Shown here: positions 7,957 through 16,391 of the stretch, one piece after another | Layout of the letters: each line of letters starts with the position of its first letter | Numbering within the stretch: the first letter of the stretch is position 1 | Program-made: the position numbers and the translations under genes | From: an uncultured Lachnospiraceae bacterium | Lineage (GTDB): Bacteria; Bacillota; Clostridia; Lachnospirales; Lachnospiraceae | Length of the DNA stretch: 64,000 nt | NCBI GenBank assembly: GCA_910583615.1 | Contig: CAJTXP010000008.1 | Location: 62,001 to 126,000, forward strand | Reading direction: 5' to 3' | Notes under the pieces: generated by a model | The model's database searches: none | The model's input: the letters and a program-made list of their open reading frames with translations, nothing else | What the model was told of the DNA's origin: nothing

Positions 7957-9605
7957 CATCTTTCAGGCAGTTCCTTCTGCATCATGAAGATCAGAAGGGG
8001 CGCCCCAAGCATAACCGGATAGGCATATCTTAAAAGGGCAGCGGGACCCAGAAGGCACGTAAACAGATAGCTCCAGAAGGGCAGCATCCACAGAAGCTTT
8101 GCATACGCCTTTTTATAACATACATACCATGCTGAGAAAACCATCAGCCATGTATAAAAGCCCATGGATAAAAGCTCCCGGATGACCGGTATCCTGCGAA
8201 AAGACGCGTCTGTCCCGATGGCAGTATAATATTCGTAAAAAGCATGGACAAGCGGAGTCATGCTTACATGCGGATAGGCCGGATTCCCTTTTTCAATGTC
8301 AAAGCAGACAAATTCCAGATATTCTTCCGAGGTATCCGGATACCAGAATGCACAGGTGGTATTCAGAAGAGCATCCACATAGATCTTTTTATTCCGCCAC
8401 CCGATGGATATCCAGATTTTTAAAAACTCAGCTCTGTTTTCTTCAAATGCTTTTGTATGGAAGAAATTTTTCACAGGATCGGACAGGTTCGGGGTATACT
8501 GCGCCAGCGTTTCTTCATTCAGGACAGGGCGGATGACTTCCATCTCTTCCGGACGGATATCGCCGCCTGCCACATACGCACGTCCCAGCGTCTGCATCAC
8601 AACGCTGTAGGCCTCTCTGGCATTGCCGGGTTCCGCCCCTGTGAGTTTCAAAAGCGGACCGTTATAAAACTGATAGATCAGCAGAAGGAACACAACGAGC
8701 AGGCATAACTTTTTCCAGTACCGGCGAAGCGCAATAAGCAGAAAAGGCATACATAACAGCAGCGTGTGAAACCCGTTATTCCGGAACAGAAATAAAAGCC
8801 CGAAGCAGCAGCCGCCCCGGAGCACGCCGCGCCAGCCGTCAAAATACGCCCGGGGGGCTGTACACATTCTATATACCTGCATCAAGCAGAGCACAAAAAG
8901 CCCTGAAAAAAGCGTATCTTTTGTCGTATATACCGCCATCATGCCATGAAACGGAAAGAAGCACAGATAACATATGGTTCCTGCCTGAAGCCAGCGCGGA
9001 GCCGCCTCTTCTTTCAGGAATTTCCAGATCCAGGCAAAGATCCCTGAAAGCGCCGCCATCTGAAGGACTGTATAGACTGCCGCCGCCGTATTGTCACTGA
9101 ACCCAAAGCCTCTTGCCAGCGAGAAGATACCGCACAGGATCCCGGTATGCACAAGGGGATGATGAGCCGTCAGCCAGCCGGAAAAGGTCCAGCCGATCTG
9201 ATTCGGCGCGTCAGCAGCGAAAATACCCGGATAACCGCCCAGAAATGCGGGAAGAAAACTCAGAAAGCATAAAAACCACACCAGCCAAAAACCATATCTT
9301 TTCTCCGTCAGCCTCTTCCATATGCCGGCAGATCCGGCCTTAAGTCCCCGGAACCCGCCCTCTGTCTTCTCCGTCAGCCGGTCTGCAAGCAGAAAAAGAA
9401 TCAGAACCGCCAGTATATTCAACGGAAGCCGAAGGAGGATCCGGTGAAAAACCGTTCTGTGCCACGGATTTTCAGATATCGCCCAAATGCTTCCATAATG
9501 CTGCAGCATATAACCAAGACGGTCACAAACGGCAAAAAGCATGCCGCCTGTGACCGCAAATATCCATATGCGAAGATTTCGAACACTCTGAAATCTACTG
9601 TTCAT
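7956..9605 (-). CDS. Polytopic membrane protein, DUF6020/GT-C-like
   Basis: The 549-residue protein has about a dozen hydrophobic segments (for example near 12-30, 55-75, 110-130 and 210-235) and an extracytoplasmic region of about 120 residues near 350-470. An early loop has the sequence FAADAPNQIGW followed by a HHPLVHT segment. This resembles DUF6020, a GT-C-like membrane family seen next to lipid-linked sugar synthases. It overlaps the end of the upstream DPM1-like gene by 11 bases and has AAGGAG upstream, so the two form an operon. A plausible role is to transfer a sugar from the undecaprenyl-phosphate carrier made by that partner. The function is inferred. Confidence 0.65.
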   Translation of the reverse strand: MNSRFQSVRNLRIWIFAVTGGMLFAVCDRLGYMLQHYGSIWAISENPWHRTVFHRILLRLPLNILAVLILFLLADRLTEKTEGGFRGLKAGSAGIWKRLTEKRYGFWLVWFLCFLSFLPAFLGGYPGIFAADAPNQIGWTFSGWLTAHHPLVHTGILCGIFSLARGFGFSDNTAAAVYTVLQMAALSGIFAWIWKFLKEEAAPRWLQAGTICYLCFFPFHGMMAVYTTKDTLFSGLFVLCLMQVYRMCTAPRAYFDGWRGVLRGGCCFGLLFLFRNNGFHTLLLCMPFLLIALRRYWKKLCLLVVFLLLIYQFYNGPLLKLTGAEPGNAREAYSVVMQTLGRAYVAGGDIRPEEMEVIRPVLNEETLAQYTPNLSDPVKNFFHTKAFEENRAEFLKIWISIGWRNKKIYVDALLNTTCAFWYPDTSEEYLEFVCFDIEKGNPAYPHVSMTPLVHAFYEYYTAIGTDASFRRIPVIRELLSMGFYTWLMVFSAWYVCYKKAYAKLLWMLPFWSYLFTCLLGPAALLRYAYPVMLGAPLLIFMMQKELPER

Positions 9606-10542
9606 CTTTCATAAGCTCCTTATAATGCATGTCCACCCTGATGAGATTCATCTCGAACTCCTGCCGGTTTCTCTGAGCGCCGGCAGCCAGAATCAGTCCC
9701 GCAAATACCGACTGAATCGCTGTCATCAACGCAAACCCGCATACGATCAGAGTCGGAAACCTGGGTACTTGTCCCGTACTGACATATTCCAGCAGTACCG
9801 GAATAAAAAATCCTGCGCTGATAACCGTCAGCGCCAGAGACAACATTCCGAAAAAATTCATGGGTTTATAATTCCGATACAGTTTGGAAATGCTCATCAA
9901 CACTTTCGCGCCGTCTGAGTAGGTATTCAGCTTGGATTCACTGCCCTCCGGACGGTCCCTGTATTCGATGATCACATTGTCTACCTGCATATTCTTGTCC
10001 GCCGCATGGATCGTCATCTCCGTCTCGATCTCAAAGCCTTTGGAAAGAACGGGAAACGTCTTGACAAACTGATAGCTGAATGCCCGATAACCGGTCATGA
10101 TATCCTTAATCTCCGTATGGAACAGCCGATTGATCGTTCCTCTGACCAGGGAGTTGCCGAAATTGTGGAACGGACGTTTGTTCTCCGAAAAATAAGTGGA
10201 AGAAAGCCGATCCCCGACCACCATGTCCGCCTGATGCACCAGTACCCTGTCCACCATCTCCCGGGCATATTCCGCCGGATACGTATCGTCTCCGTCCGTC
10301 ATGATATACACCTGGGCGTCGATCTCACGGAACATCCGGCGGATCACATTGCCCTTTCCCTGCTGATATTCATGCCTGACAACGGCTCCGGCTGCTTCGG
10401 CCAGCTCCACCGTACGGTCAGAGGAATTGTTGTCATATACATAGATCACTGCCTCCGGCAGTACCTGTCTGAAATCCTGCACTACCTTTTCTACTGTTTT
10501 CTCTTCATTATAACATGGTATTAATACTGCTATCTGGTCCAA
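9595..10542 (-). CDS. Family 2 glycosyltransferase, polyprenyl-phosphate sugar synthase-like
   Basis: The 315-residue protein starts with a GT-A fold (VLIPCYNEEKTV, then VYDNNSSDRT and TDGDDTYPAE, giving the DxD-type metal site) and ends with two membrane helices near 230-255 and 265-290. This is the layout of dolichol/undecaprenyl-phosphate mannose or glucose synthases, which load a sugar onto a lipid carrier at the inner face. I chose the TTG start at 10542, with GAGGA 8 bases upstream. The next gene overlaps it and is a candidate user of the lipid-linked sugar. The sugar cannot be read from sequence. Confidence 0.88.
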   Translation of the reverse strand: MDQIAVLIPCYNEEKTVEKVVQDFRQVLPEAVIYVYDNNSSDRTVELAEAAGAVVRHEYQQGKGNVIRRMFREIDAQVYIMTDGDDTYPAEYAREMVDRVLVHQADMVVGDRLSSTYFSENKRPFHNFGNSLVRGTINRLFHTEIKDIMTGYRAFSYQFVKTFPVLSKGFEIETEMTIHAADKNMQVDNVIIEYRDRPEGSESKLNTYSDGAKVLMSISKLYRNYKPMNFFGMLSLALTVISAGFFIPVLLEYVSTGQVPRFPTLIVCGFALMTAIQSVFAGLILAAGAQRNRQEFEMNLIRVDMHYKELMKDEQ

Positions 10543-10579
10543 AATCTGCGTCCTCTAATCTGTTTTTCTCTGTTTTACC

Positions 10580-10609
10580 AGTATAACATACTGTGTCCCA
10601 TTTTAACAA
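10580..10609 (-). promoter_or_regulatory. Sigma-A-type promoter for the glycosyltransferase/membrane protein pair
   Basis: On the minus strand, TTGTTA (10609-10604) and TATACT (10585-10580) are 18 bp apart, about 40 bases upstream of the TTG start. Confidence 0.65.
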
Positions 10610-10619
10610 TATGATTCTT

Positions 10620-10861
10620 GTTACTTTTCACACCCACGCCGTCCGGACGCCCGCCGGGGACAGATAAGTCTTCCAGACCCCGCTTGCGCTTAATGAAGGC
10701 GATAAGGAATCTTCCCACTGCGTGGGCCCCTCCTTACCACAAGGGACGCAGCGGTACTAAGGGCGCAAAACACGCGCCCTAAGGACCGGCGCCCTTCAAT
10801 GGGTCCGGAAGACTTATCTGCCCCCACCAGGCTGAACACCGGCTGACGTGTGAACAGTAAC
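10620..10861. repeat. Composite palindromic element: GTTACTTTTCACACC element carrying a second element
   Basis: The outer part matches the free 75-bp element at 45280-45354. The left arm (GTTACTTTTCACACCCACGC and on to GCCGGGG) covers 10620-10660, and the right arm (AGGCTGAACACCGG to AGTAAC) covers 10829-10861. Between them lies an unrelated 160-bp palindromic unit at 10661-10820. The simplest reading is that one element inserted into the other. No open frame or ribosome binding site is present. Confidence 0.8.
10661..10820. repeat. 160-bp element with perfect 14-bp terminal inverted repeats
   Basis: The ends are CAGATAAGTCTTCC and GGAAGACTTATCTG, perfect complements. The inside folds further (GGGCGC...GCGCCC and CCACTGCGTGGG). 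It is absent from the matching 75-bp element at 45.3 kb, which defines its boundaries to within a few bases. It encodes nothing visible. It could be a non-autonomous mobile element or a structured RNA carried on one. Confidence 0.7.
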
Positions 10862-10862
10862 G

Positions 10863-10892
10863 GATGGTCCGCATCCCGGGGCGCAGACCATC
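10863..10892. repeat. GTCTGCGCCC-family short palindrome
   Basis: GATGGTC and GACCATC bracket a GC-rich loop containing GCATCCCGGGGCGC. It matches the core of the larger repeats elsewhere in the window and is followed by AAAAAGTAAC, the usual element end. Confidence 0.55.
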
Positions 10893-10953
10893 CACTCACC
10901 TCGTAAAAAGTAACCGGTTCCCGCATCTTCCTCGGGGTAATTATAAAAAAGAC

Positions 10954-10982
10954 TTGTTATGTAGTTTTGAATACTATATAAT
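10954..10982 (+). promoter_or_regulatory. Sigma-A promoter of the DUF1836 gene
   Basis: TTGTTA (10954-10959), a 17-bp spacer and a perfect TATAAT (10977-10982) lie just upstream of the ribosome binding site. The 5' leader would be only about 12 bases long. Confidence 0.85.
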
Positions 10983-11001
10983 AGAGACAGAGGTGATGAT
11001 T

Positions 11002-11616
11002 ATGACAATAGATCCCCAGGATATTCTGAACAGCATTCTTTCCAGCCTGGAAAAGATTGATTATATCAGGCCAAAAGAGATTCCGGGCATAGATCTGTAT
11101 ATGGATCAGGTAACTACTTTTATGGAAGAACATCTGCATACTTCCAAACGGTATGCGGAAGACAAGATTCTGACTAAAACCATGATCAACAATTATGCCA
11201 AGAACCATCTGATCCCGCCTCCCGAGAAGAAAAAGTATTCCAGGGAGCATATGCTGCTTCTGATCTATATTTACTATTACAAAGGGCTTCTTTCCATCGG
11301 AGATATCCAAAAGCTGCTTGAGCCGTTGACGGAAAGGTATTTTCACTCAACAGAACCGCTGAATATGCAGTCCATCTACGAAGAAGTCTTCAGTCTGGAA
11401 AAAAGCCAGGTGGAAAAAATGAAGAAGGACGTGATCGAAAGCTACCGAATCGCTTCTGACACCTTTGCGGACGCTCCGGAGGAGGAGCAGCAGTTTCTTC
11501 ATATTTTTTCTTTTATCTGCCTGCTCAGTTTTGACGTCTTTGTGAAAAAACAGGTGATTGAAAAACTGATCGACGGACTCCCGAAGAAGGAAACGGTAAA
11601 AAAGCGTAAAGAATAA
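11002..11616 (+). CDS. DUF1836-domain protein, MerR-like DNA-binding regulator candidate
   Basis: The 204-residue protein has an acidic N-terminal part and then the DUF1836 core (ILTKTMINNYAKNHLIPPPEKKKYSREHMLLLIYIYYYKG), which resembles the winged helix of MerR-type regulators, followed by a helical C-terminal half. DUF1836 proteins are taken to be DNA-binding from their fold; the targets are not known. The ATG at 11002 was chosen because AGAGGTGA sits 5 bases before it and directly follows a perfect promoter; upstream in-frame starts lie before that promoter. It is a single-gene unit, closed by a convergent hairpin. Confidence 0.8.
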   Translation: MTIDPQDILNSILSSLEKIDYIRPKEIPGIDLYMDQVTTFMEEHLHTSKRYAEDKILTKTMINNYAKNHLIPPPEKKKYSREHMLLLIYIYYYKGLLSIGDIQKLLEPLTERYFHSTEPLNMQSIYEEVFSLEKSQVEKMKKDVIESYRIASDTFADAPEEEQQFLHIFSFICLLSFDVFVKKQVIEKLIDGLPKKETVKKRKE

Positions 11617-11622
11617 TCATTC

Positions 11623-11662
11623 GCAGGCGAACAGAGAAGGAAACCTTCTTCAGTCCGCCTGC
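11623..11662. terminator. Hairpin between convergent genes
   Basis: GCAGGCG and CGCCTGC form the outer stem, and GAAGG and CCTTC the inner one. ATTTTAAT follows on the plus strand. It overlaps the last codons of the convergent SGNH gene. Confidence 0.55.
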
Positions 11663-13128
11663 ATTTTAATCTCTTTTCGAGTCATGGACTCTGCCATAAT
11701 AAATCTCGCCTTATCGACCATTTCACCATTTGCATTATTAAATACAAGCACATGCAGATCAGAAGGCCTTTCTGTACTGTCAGTCAGATAGTTATCTTTG
11801 GAAAATTCAATGTGAAGCTGCTTTTCTCCATTTTCGTCCGTATCATATTCAAACAGTCCAAACTGAACATTGCGTTCAAATGTTTCATCTCCAACAAATT
11901 CATATACCTGACCAGTATAATTATCAAAAAGAACCAGGTAATCTTCATTCTTTATTCTGGCTTCTTCCAGTCGCTTATCCGATCCTGTATTATGCAGCAG
12001 CTCTATTGCCAGTTGATCATCATATATCCTGGAACCCGCCCTGATATAACAGCAGCAGCTCATGCTTTGATCATTTAAAAGCAACAGATATTTGTAAATA
12101 TCCGCTTCCGCAGACAATAAATGGAGCTTCTCTTCCATATAATTCTGATAATCCGCGAACCATTCTGCACAGTTCTTCTGATTCCTTCTGTCCGGAATCT
12201 CATAATGCTCTGTCATGTATGCTCCCAGATACTCTGTCACTTTTCTTCCTCCGGAAACATTCAGATGGCTGTTGCTGTCGCTGCAGTCAATCGAATAATT
12301 AATGAGTTCCTCTTCCTCCAGCATATTTGCATAGGAAATTCCATACTTTTCTGCAATGGTATAGCCGCTGTTTATCCATTCTCTGTCTTCTTCTGTAATC
12401 CCTCCATATGGAATGCAGGTAAGCAACACTTCAATTCCTTTTTTCTGACACAGTTCAATCATTTTCTCAAGATAATATTTTCCCAGAGTATTTTCTTCAT
12501 TTCTTACATCGGTTGCCAGTTCTACAGGACCAGTTGTTGAAACAATTTCCGCATAACCTTCTGCCCCTTTTTCCGGAGATTTCACCGGATCAAAATCTTC
12601 CTTTCCAAGGAGACTCCAACGTTCATGGTACAAACTGAAATCGAATAAAAATTCCATCCGGTCACCTGGAGGGAGTAAATCCCATATGGCCTGCAATTTT
12701 GTCCAGGACATGGGAAGAGCATCCATATAATCATGCAGATATTCCTTGAACAGTTCACCGGTTTCCTCATCTCTGCCTATTTTTTCATTCATGGAAATTT
12801 TGTACAAATCAATTACAACCAGTTCAGGACTGCTGTAATCCAGTGTATTTCTCAAAACCCAGTAAGATTCCGCAAGTGTTTCCGCATTATTGGACATATT
12901 ATAAGATACGATCCCATAATCATTCCACAGTTCCATTGGAAATACTCCGCGAAGCACATGACTGGTTCCAAAAAACAACACGTCAAATTCTTCAGGCCTG
13001 TCATAATAATCCGCATATTTGGAATAACTTTCTTTGCGTCCAACGACAGATGCCGTTTTTCCAAGCACCACTGCCAGCACGCATATGAACAGTATGCACC
13101 TTACAATTACCTTTAATGTTTTTTTCAT
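11650..13128 (-). CDS. SGNH/DHHW-type exported protein, partner of an MBOAT acyltransferase
   Basis: The 492-residue protein has one N-terminal membrane helix (residues 8-25) and a large extracytoplasmic domain. VLFFGTSHVLRGVFP fits the SGNH block I (GxSxxxG type), and SDSNSHLNVSGGRKV near the middle fits the catalytic Asp/His block. The pairing of MBOAT with an anchored SGNH-like protein is known from alginate (AlgI/AlgJ/AlgX), DltB/DltD and peptidoglycan O-acetylation (PatA/PatB) systems, where the second protein passes the acyl group to a surface polymer. It starts 8 bases after the MBOAT gene ends, so they form one operon. The acceptor polymer is not known. Base use looks AT-richer than in the neighbours. 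Confidence 0.8.
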   Translation of the reverse strand: MKKTLKVIVRCILFICVLAVVLGKTASVVGRKESYSKYADYYDRPEEFDVLFFGTSHVLRGVFPMELWNDYGIVSYNMSNNAETLAESYWVLRNTLDYSSPELVVIDLYKISMNEKIGRDEETGELFKEYLHDYMDALPMSWTKLQAIWDLLPPGDRMEFLFDFSLYHERWSLLGKEDFDPVKSPEKGAEGYAEIVSTTGPVELATDVRNEENTLGKYYLEKMIELCQKKGIEVLLTCIPYGGITEEDREWINSGYTIAEKYGISYANMLEEEELINYSIDCSDSNSHLNVSGGRKVTEYLGAYMTEHYEIPDRRNQKNCAEWFADYQNYMEEKLHLLSAEADIYKYLLLLNDQSMSCCCYIRAGSRIYDDQLAIELLHNTGSDKRLEEARIKNEDYLVLFDNYTGQVYEFVGDETFERNVQFGLFEYDTDENGEKQLHIEFSKDNYLTDSTERPSDLHVLVFNNANGEMVDKARFIMAESMTRKEIKMQAD

Positions 13129-13136
13129 ACCTGCTC

Positions 13137-14618
13137 CTAGAACTGAAAATAGATAAAACTGCTTTCGTTATACGCGCTTCCCCACACTCCAAACAACAGT
13201 ACAAACATAACAGCAGATATATAGCAGAGCCATCTGCACCATAATTCCTGCTGAACAATTACTTTTCTTATTCTGATTCCCCGATACTTTAGAAAATCTG
13301 ACACCAGAAGGATCCCTGTGGAAAACAGCATGACCTGAAATTCTCTTCTGCTTAGTCCAAGATCATATAGAGAGTTATCAAAAAATATCCATGGATTATG
13401 TACCGACAGAATACTTTTAATAATCAAAAATGCATCCTTCAACTGATCAGCTCTGAAAAACACCCATGTAAAATCAACCAGCAGAAAAGTTACAAAAACC
13501 TTTGCCGCCTTATGCCCCAACGTATCTCTGTCCAGGCAGAATATCCGATTCAGCTTATCACGGACCGGCTTTAGACAGTCCCCGGCAATCTGAAATACCC
13601 CGTTTAAACCGCCCCATACTACAAACGACCACTGTGCTCCATGCCAGAGTCCGCTCATTAAAAATACAACCAGAATATTAAACTGTTTTCTAAGTGTTCC
13701 CTTCCTGTTTCCCCCAAGAGGTATGTACAGATAGTCTCTGAACCATGTAGAAAGAGAGATATGCCACCTTCTCCAGAACTCCGAAACACTTTGAGAGAAA
13801 TATGGGCAGTCAAAATTTTCCATCAGATGAAATCCCATCACCTGCGCTGCACCTGCTGCAATGGTAGAATATCCCGCAAAATCCCCATATATCTGAAATG
13901 CAAATAATACACTTGCTACAACCAGATAACCTCCGCCATATGCCGCATAGTCTCCATATACAGTATCAACAACAACTGCAATACGGTCTGCTACTGCCAG
14001 TTTCAGAAAATAGCCCCACAGCATCAACAGTAGTCCTTCCCTGACTCTTTCAAACTCAAAAGAATGATTCTCTCCAAGCTGACACAGCAGATTTTTAGAC
14101 CGTTCAATAGGGCCAGCCACCAACTGTGGGAAAAAAGAAACAAAAAGTGCATATTTCATAAAATTCCTTTCCACCTTTGTCTCTTCTCTGTACACATCCA
14201 TCGTATAACTCAAAGCCTGAAAAATATAAAAAGAAATCCCGACAGGAAGCAGAATATCAAATGCCGGATTCAACAGTCTCATATGTAAACCCGACAGAAT
14301 TCTGTTTATATTTACAATTATAAAATCAAAATATTTAAACCAGAACAAAAGGGATAAATTCAGAAAAAAACTGATACCGACAATAATTTTCTTCCATTTT
14401 CGACTATTTTTTGCAGAAAAATATGCAAGAAGCAAACCGCTTGCATAGGTAACCGCTGTAGAAAAAAACAACAGCAGCATATATTTTGCATTCCAGCTGA
14501 TATAGAAATAACAGCTTGCTGCTAACAGCCACAGATTTTTCAAACTTTTGGGAATAAGAAAATAAAGCAGTACAACGATCGGAAAAAATAAAAGAAAATG
14601 AAACGAATTAAATAACAT
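13137..14618 (-). CDS. MBOAT family membrane O-acyltransferase
   Basis: The 493-residue protein has about ten membrane segments and the MBOAT signatures: FWRRWHISLSTWFRDYLYIPLGG and the conserved histidine in MSGLWHGAQWSFVVWGGLNG. MBOAT enzymes of this AlgI/PatA type move acetyl or other acyl groups from the cytoplasm across the membrane for modifying surface glycans. It lies upstream of the SGNH-like partner in the same operon and 5 bases after the YerC-like gene. A DltB role is less likely because no dltA or dltC homologue is nearby. The pair may be a small acquired block, as its codons are AT-richer than those around it. Confidence 0.92.
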   Translation of the reverse strand: MLFNSFHFLLFFPIVVLLYFLIPKSLKNLWLLAASCYFYISWNAKYMLLLFFSTAVTYASGLLLAYFSAKNSRKWKKIIVGISFFLNLSLLFWFKYFDFIIVNINRILSGLHMRLLNPAFDILLPVGISFYIFQALSYTMDVYREETKVERNFMKYALFVSFFPQLVAGPIERSKNLLCQLGENHSFEFERVREGLLLMLWGYFLKLAVADRIAVVVDTVYGDYAAYGGGYLVVASVLFAFQIYGDFAGYSTIAAGAAQVMGFHLMENFDCPYFSQSVSEFWRRWHISLSTWFRDYLYIPLGGNRKGTLRKQFNILVVFLMSGLWHGAQWSFVVWGGLNGVFQIAGDCLKPVRDKLNRIFCLDRDTLGHKAAKVFVTFLLVDFTWVFFRADQLKDAFLIIKSILSVHNPWIFFDNSLYDLGLSRREFQVMLFSTGILLVSDFLKYRGIRIRKVIVQQELWCRWLCYISAVMFVLLFGVWGSAYNESSFIYFQF

Positions 14619-14623
14619 GAATT

Positions 14624-14926
14624 CTATACTCCATCCTGCTTTTCACCCATCCTGCGGAAGACCATGTCATATCCATCATTCCCATAATTCAGGGACCGGT
14701 TCACCCGGCTGATCGTTGCAGTCGAAGCGCCTGTCTTCTCCGCAATTTCCAGATATGTCTTTTTCTCCCGAAGCAGCTTCGCCACCTCAAAGCGCTGGGA
14801 CAGAGACTGGATCTCATTGATCGTACATACATCCTCAAAAAAAGTATAGCATTCTTCCATGTTCTGAAGACTTAAAATTGCACGAAACAGTCCATCTGTC
14901 GCTTCATTTTGAATTCTCTTGCTCAT
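14624..14926 (-). CDS. YerC/YecD-type TrpR-like DNA-binding protein
   Basis: The 100-residue helical protein belongs to the TrpR/YerC-YecD superfamily. A helix-turn-helix is visible in TYLEIAEKTGASTATISRVN near the C-terminal third, preceded by the helical dimer part (LFRAILSLQNMEECYTFFED). In Bacillus this family has no settled target. The start at 14926 (MSKRIQNEA) was chosen because GGGGG lies just before it; a longer frame exists to 14953. The MBOAT gene follows after 5 bases, so transcription may run on. It probably acts as a small repressor. Confidence 0.88.
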   Translation of the reverse strand: MSKRIQNEATDGLFRAILSLQNMEECYTFFEDVCTINEIQSLSQRFEVAKLLREKKTYLEIAEKTGASTATISRVNRSLNYGNDGYDMVFRRMGEKQDGV

Positions 14927-15039
14927 CATCAACCCCCGTCTGAATCTCTTCACTATATCTTCTGCCTGTTATTTTAGCACAGTAAAATCGTAAAGTCCAG
15001 ACTTTTCAGAAGAATGCTTTATGGAACAGGTTTTACCGG

Positions 15040-15759
15040 TTACTGTGCATACTTGTTAATATAGGCGTACAGCTTCTTTTTATCTGTGTTGACTACCAGT
15101 TCTTCCGGAAAATCGCTTTCCTGCAAAAGAGCGCATGCGAATTCGTGGTTCAGAATGTCCTTGTGATAATGGGCGTCGCTTCCCAGTATGACGGGAACCT
15201 GATATCGTTTGCACATTCTCAAAAGCTCCAGATCGTTCTCTCTGGCATTTCTTCGGGAACCTCCGGGAGTCAGGGAATTGTTATTGATCTCCAGAAGCGT
15301 ATGGTATTCTTTTGCCGCCTGAACGACGGCTGCATAATCCAGCGGATACCGCCCGTCATCCGGATGCCCGATCACATTGACATGCGGATTCTTCATCGCC
15401 TGGATCAGGCACTCTGTATTCCGTTCCCGGCTTCCCGGTGCGATGCACGGAGTATGCAGGCTGGCAATGGTCACATCCATCCTCCCAAGATAGGGCTCAT
15501 CCAGATCCACGTTTCCCTTCTCATCCAGGATGTTCAGCTCTGCACCCAGCAGGACTTCCAGGTCCCCATGCCGGCGCTCCACCACCTTCAGATTATGAAA
15601 ATAAAAATCATGGCAGGTTCCGGGCATCCGGGGCGCATGTTCCGTAATCCCGTAAACTTCCAGGCCTTTGTCCTGCGCCGCACGGATCATCTCCATCATC
15701 GTATTATACGCATGCCCGCTGGCAATCGTGTGCGTATGCACATCCAGTATATCTCTCAT
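15040..15759 (-). CDS. PHP-domain phosphoesterase, YcdX-like
   Basis: The 239-residue protein is a single PHP domain. The metal ligands are seen in order: DVHTHTIASGHAY near the start (HxH), GITEHAP, LGAELNI (Glu), ASLHTP, VIGHPDD and GSDAHYH near the end. PHP proteins use a trinuclear metal centre to cut phosphate esters. The YcdX/YsdE group acts on small phosphates, and the substrate is not known for most members. It overlaps the upstream HAD gene by 4 bases (ATGA), so it is in the purA-HAD-PHP operon. Histidinol phosphatase of the PHP type is possible, but no his genes are near. Confidence 0.88.
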   Translation of the reverse strand: MRDILDVHTHTIASGHAYNTMMEMIRAAQDKGLEVYGITEHAPRMPGTCHDFYFHNLKVVERRHGDLEVLLGAELNILDEKGNVDLDEPYLGRMDVTIASLHTPCIAPGSRERNTECLIQAMKNPHVNVIGHPDDGRYPLDYAAVVQAAKEYHTLLEINNNSLTPGGSRRNARENDLELLRMCKRYQVPVILGSDAHYHKDILNHEFACALLQESDFPEELVVNTDKKKLYAYINKYAQ

Positions 15760-16391
15760 ACATTCTCCTGTTTCAGCCTCTGCAGTCCGTTTTCCTTCAA
15801 AAGCTCTGCAAGCTCCTGCTTCGCCCGTTCCACATCTTTGACAAGAATTCCATACATGCCAAGCCTTCCTGCCGCAGCCACATTCGCCTCTGTGTCGTCC
15901 AGAAATACGGATTCCTCCGCCAGAAGTTCATATCTCTCCATCAGCATCTGATAGATCCGCGGATCCGGCTTGATGGTCTGTACCGTGCAGGACATGATCC
16001 CGCCGTCCATCTCTTTCAGGAACGAAAGCTCTGACGCCGCTTCTCTTTTTACCCGTTCCGAATAATTGGAAAGATAATATACCTGATATCCGTCTGCTTT
16101 CAGAGAGCGGATCCAGTCAGAGGAACCTTCTTTTTCTTTTACCAGCGTACCAAGATCGGAAAATACAATACGGATCTCCTTTTCCAGTTCCGGATCATTG
16201 GCAATAAAACCCTGAAGAAGTTCCTCATTCGTCCATACGCCGCGGTCCAGCTCATCCCATACCGGACTCTGCATCATGGCTTTTCCAATCCGCTCTGCCG
16301 TTTCCCCCTGGAAACCTTTCCTGCGGATATGCTCTCTCCAGCAAAAATCTATCAATACATTTCCTATGTCAAATATAATATTTCTGATCAT
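15756..16391 (-). CDS. HAD-superfamily phosphatase, YihX-like
   Basis: The 211-residue protein carries the HAD motifs: I is IIFDIGNVLID (the second Asp is replaced by Gly-Asn, as in many epoxide-hydrolase-like HADs), II is YYLSNYSE, III is the lysine in IKPDPRIY, and IV is SVFLDDTEANV. This is the class of the YihX/alpha-glucose-1-phosphatase group. The real substrate is not predictable. It overlaps the end of purA by 4 bases and the start of the PHP gene by 4 bases, so all three are translated together. The motif I change should be noted when assigning phosphatase activity. Confidence 0.88.
   Translation of the reverse strand: MIRNIIFDIGNVLIDFCWREHIRRKGFQGETAERIGKAMMQSPVWDELDRGVWTNEELLQGFIANDPELEKEIRIVFSDLGTLVKEKEGSSDWIRSLKADGYQVYYLSNYSERVKREAASELSFLKEMDGGIMSCTVQTIKPDPRIYQMLMERYELLAEESVFLDDTEANVAAAGRLGMYGILVKDVERAKQELAELLKENGLQRLKQENV

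Noticed and set aside
14927..15039. Small RNA or promoter between the YerC-like and PHP genes
   Set aside because: No convincing promoter pair or terminator hairpin was found there.
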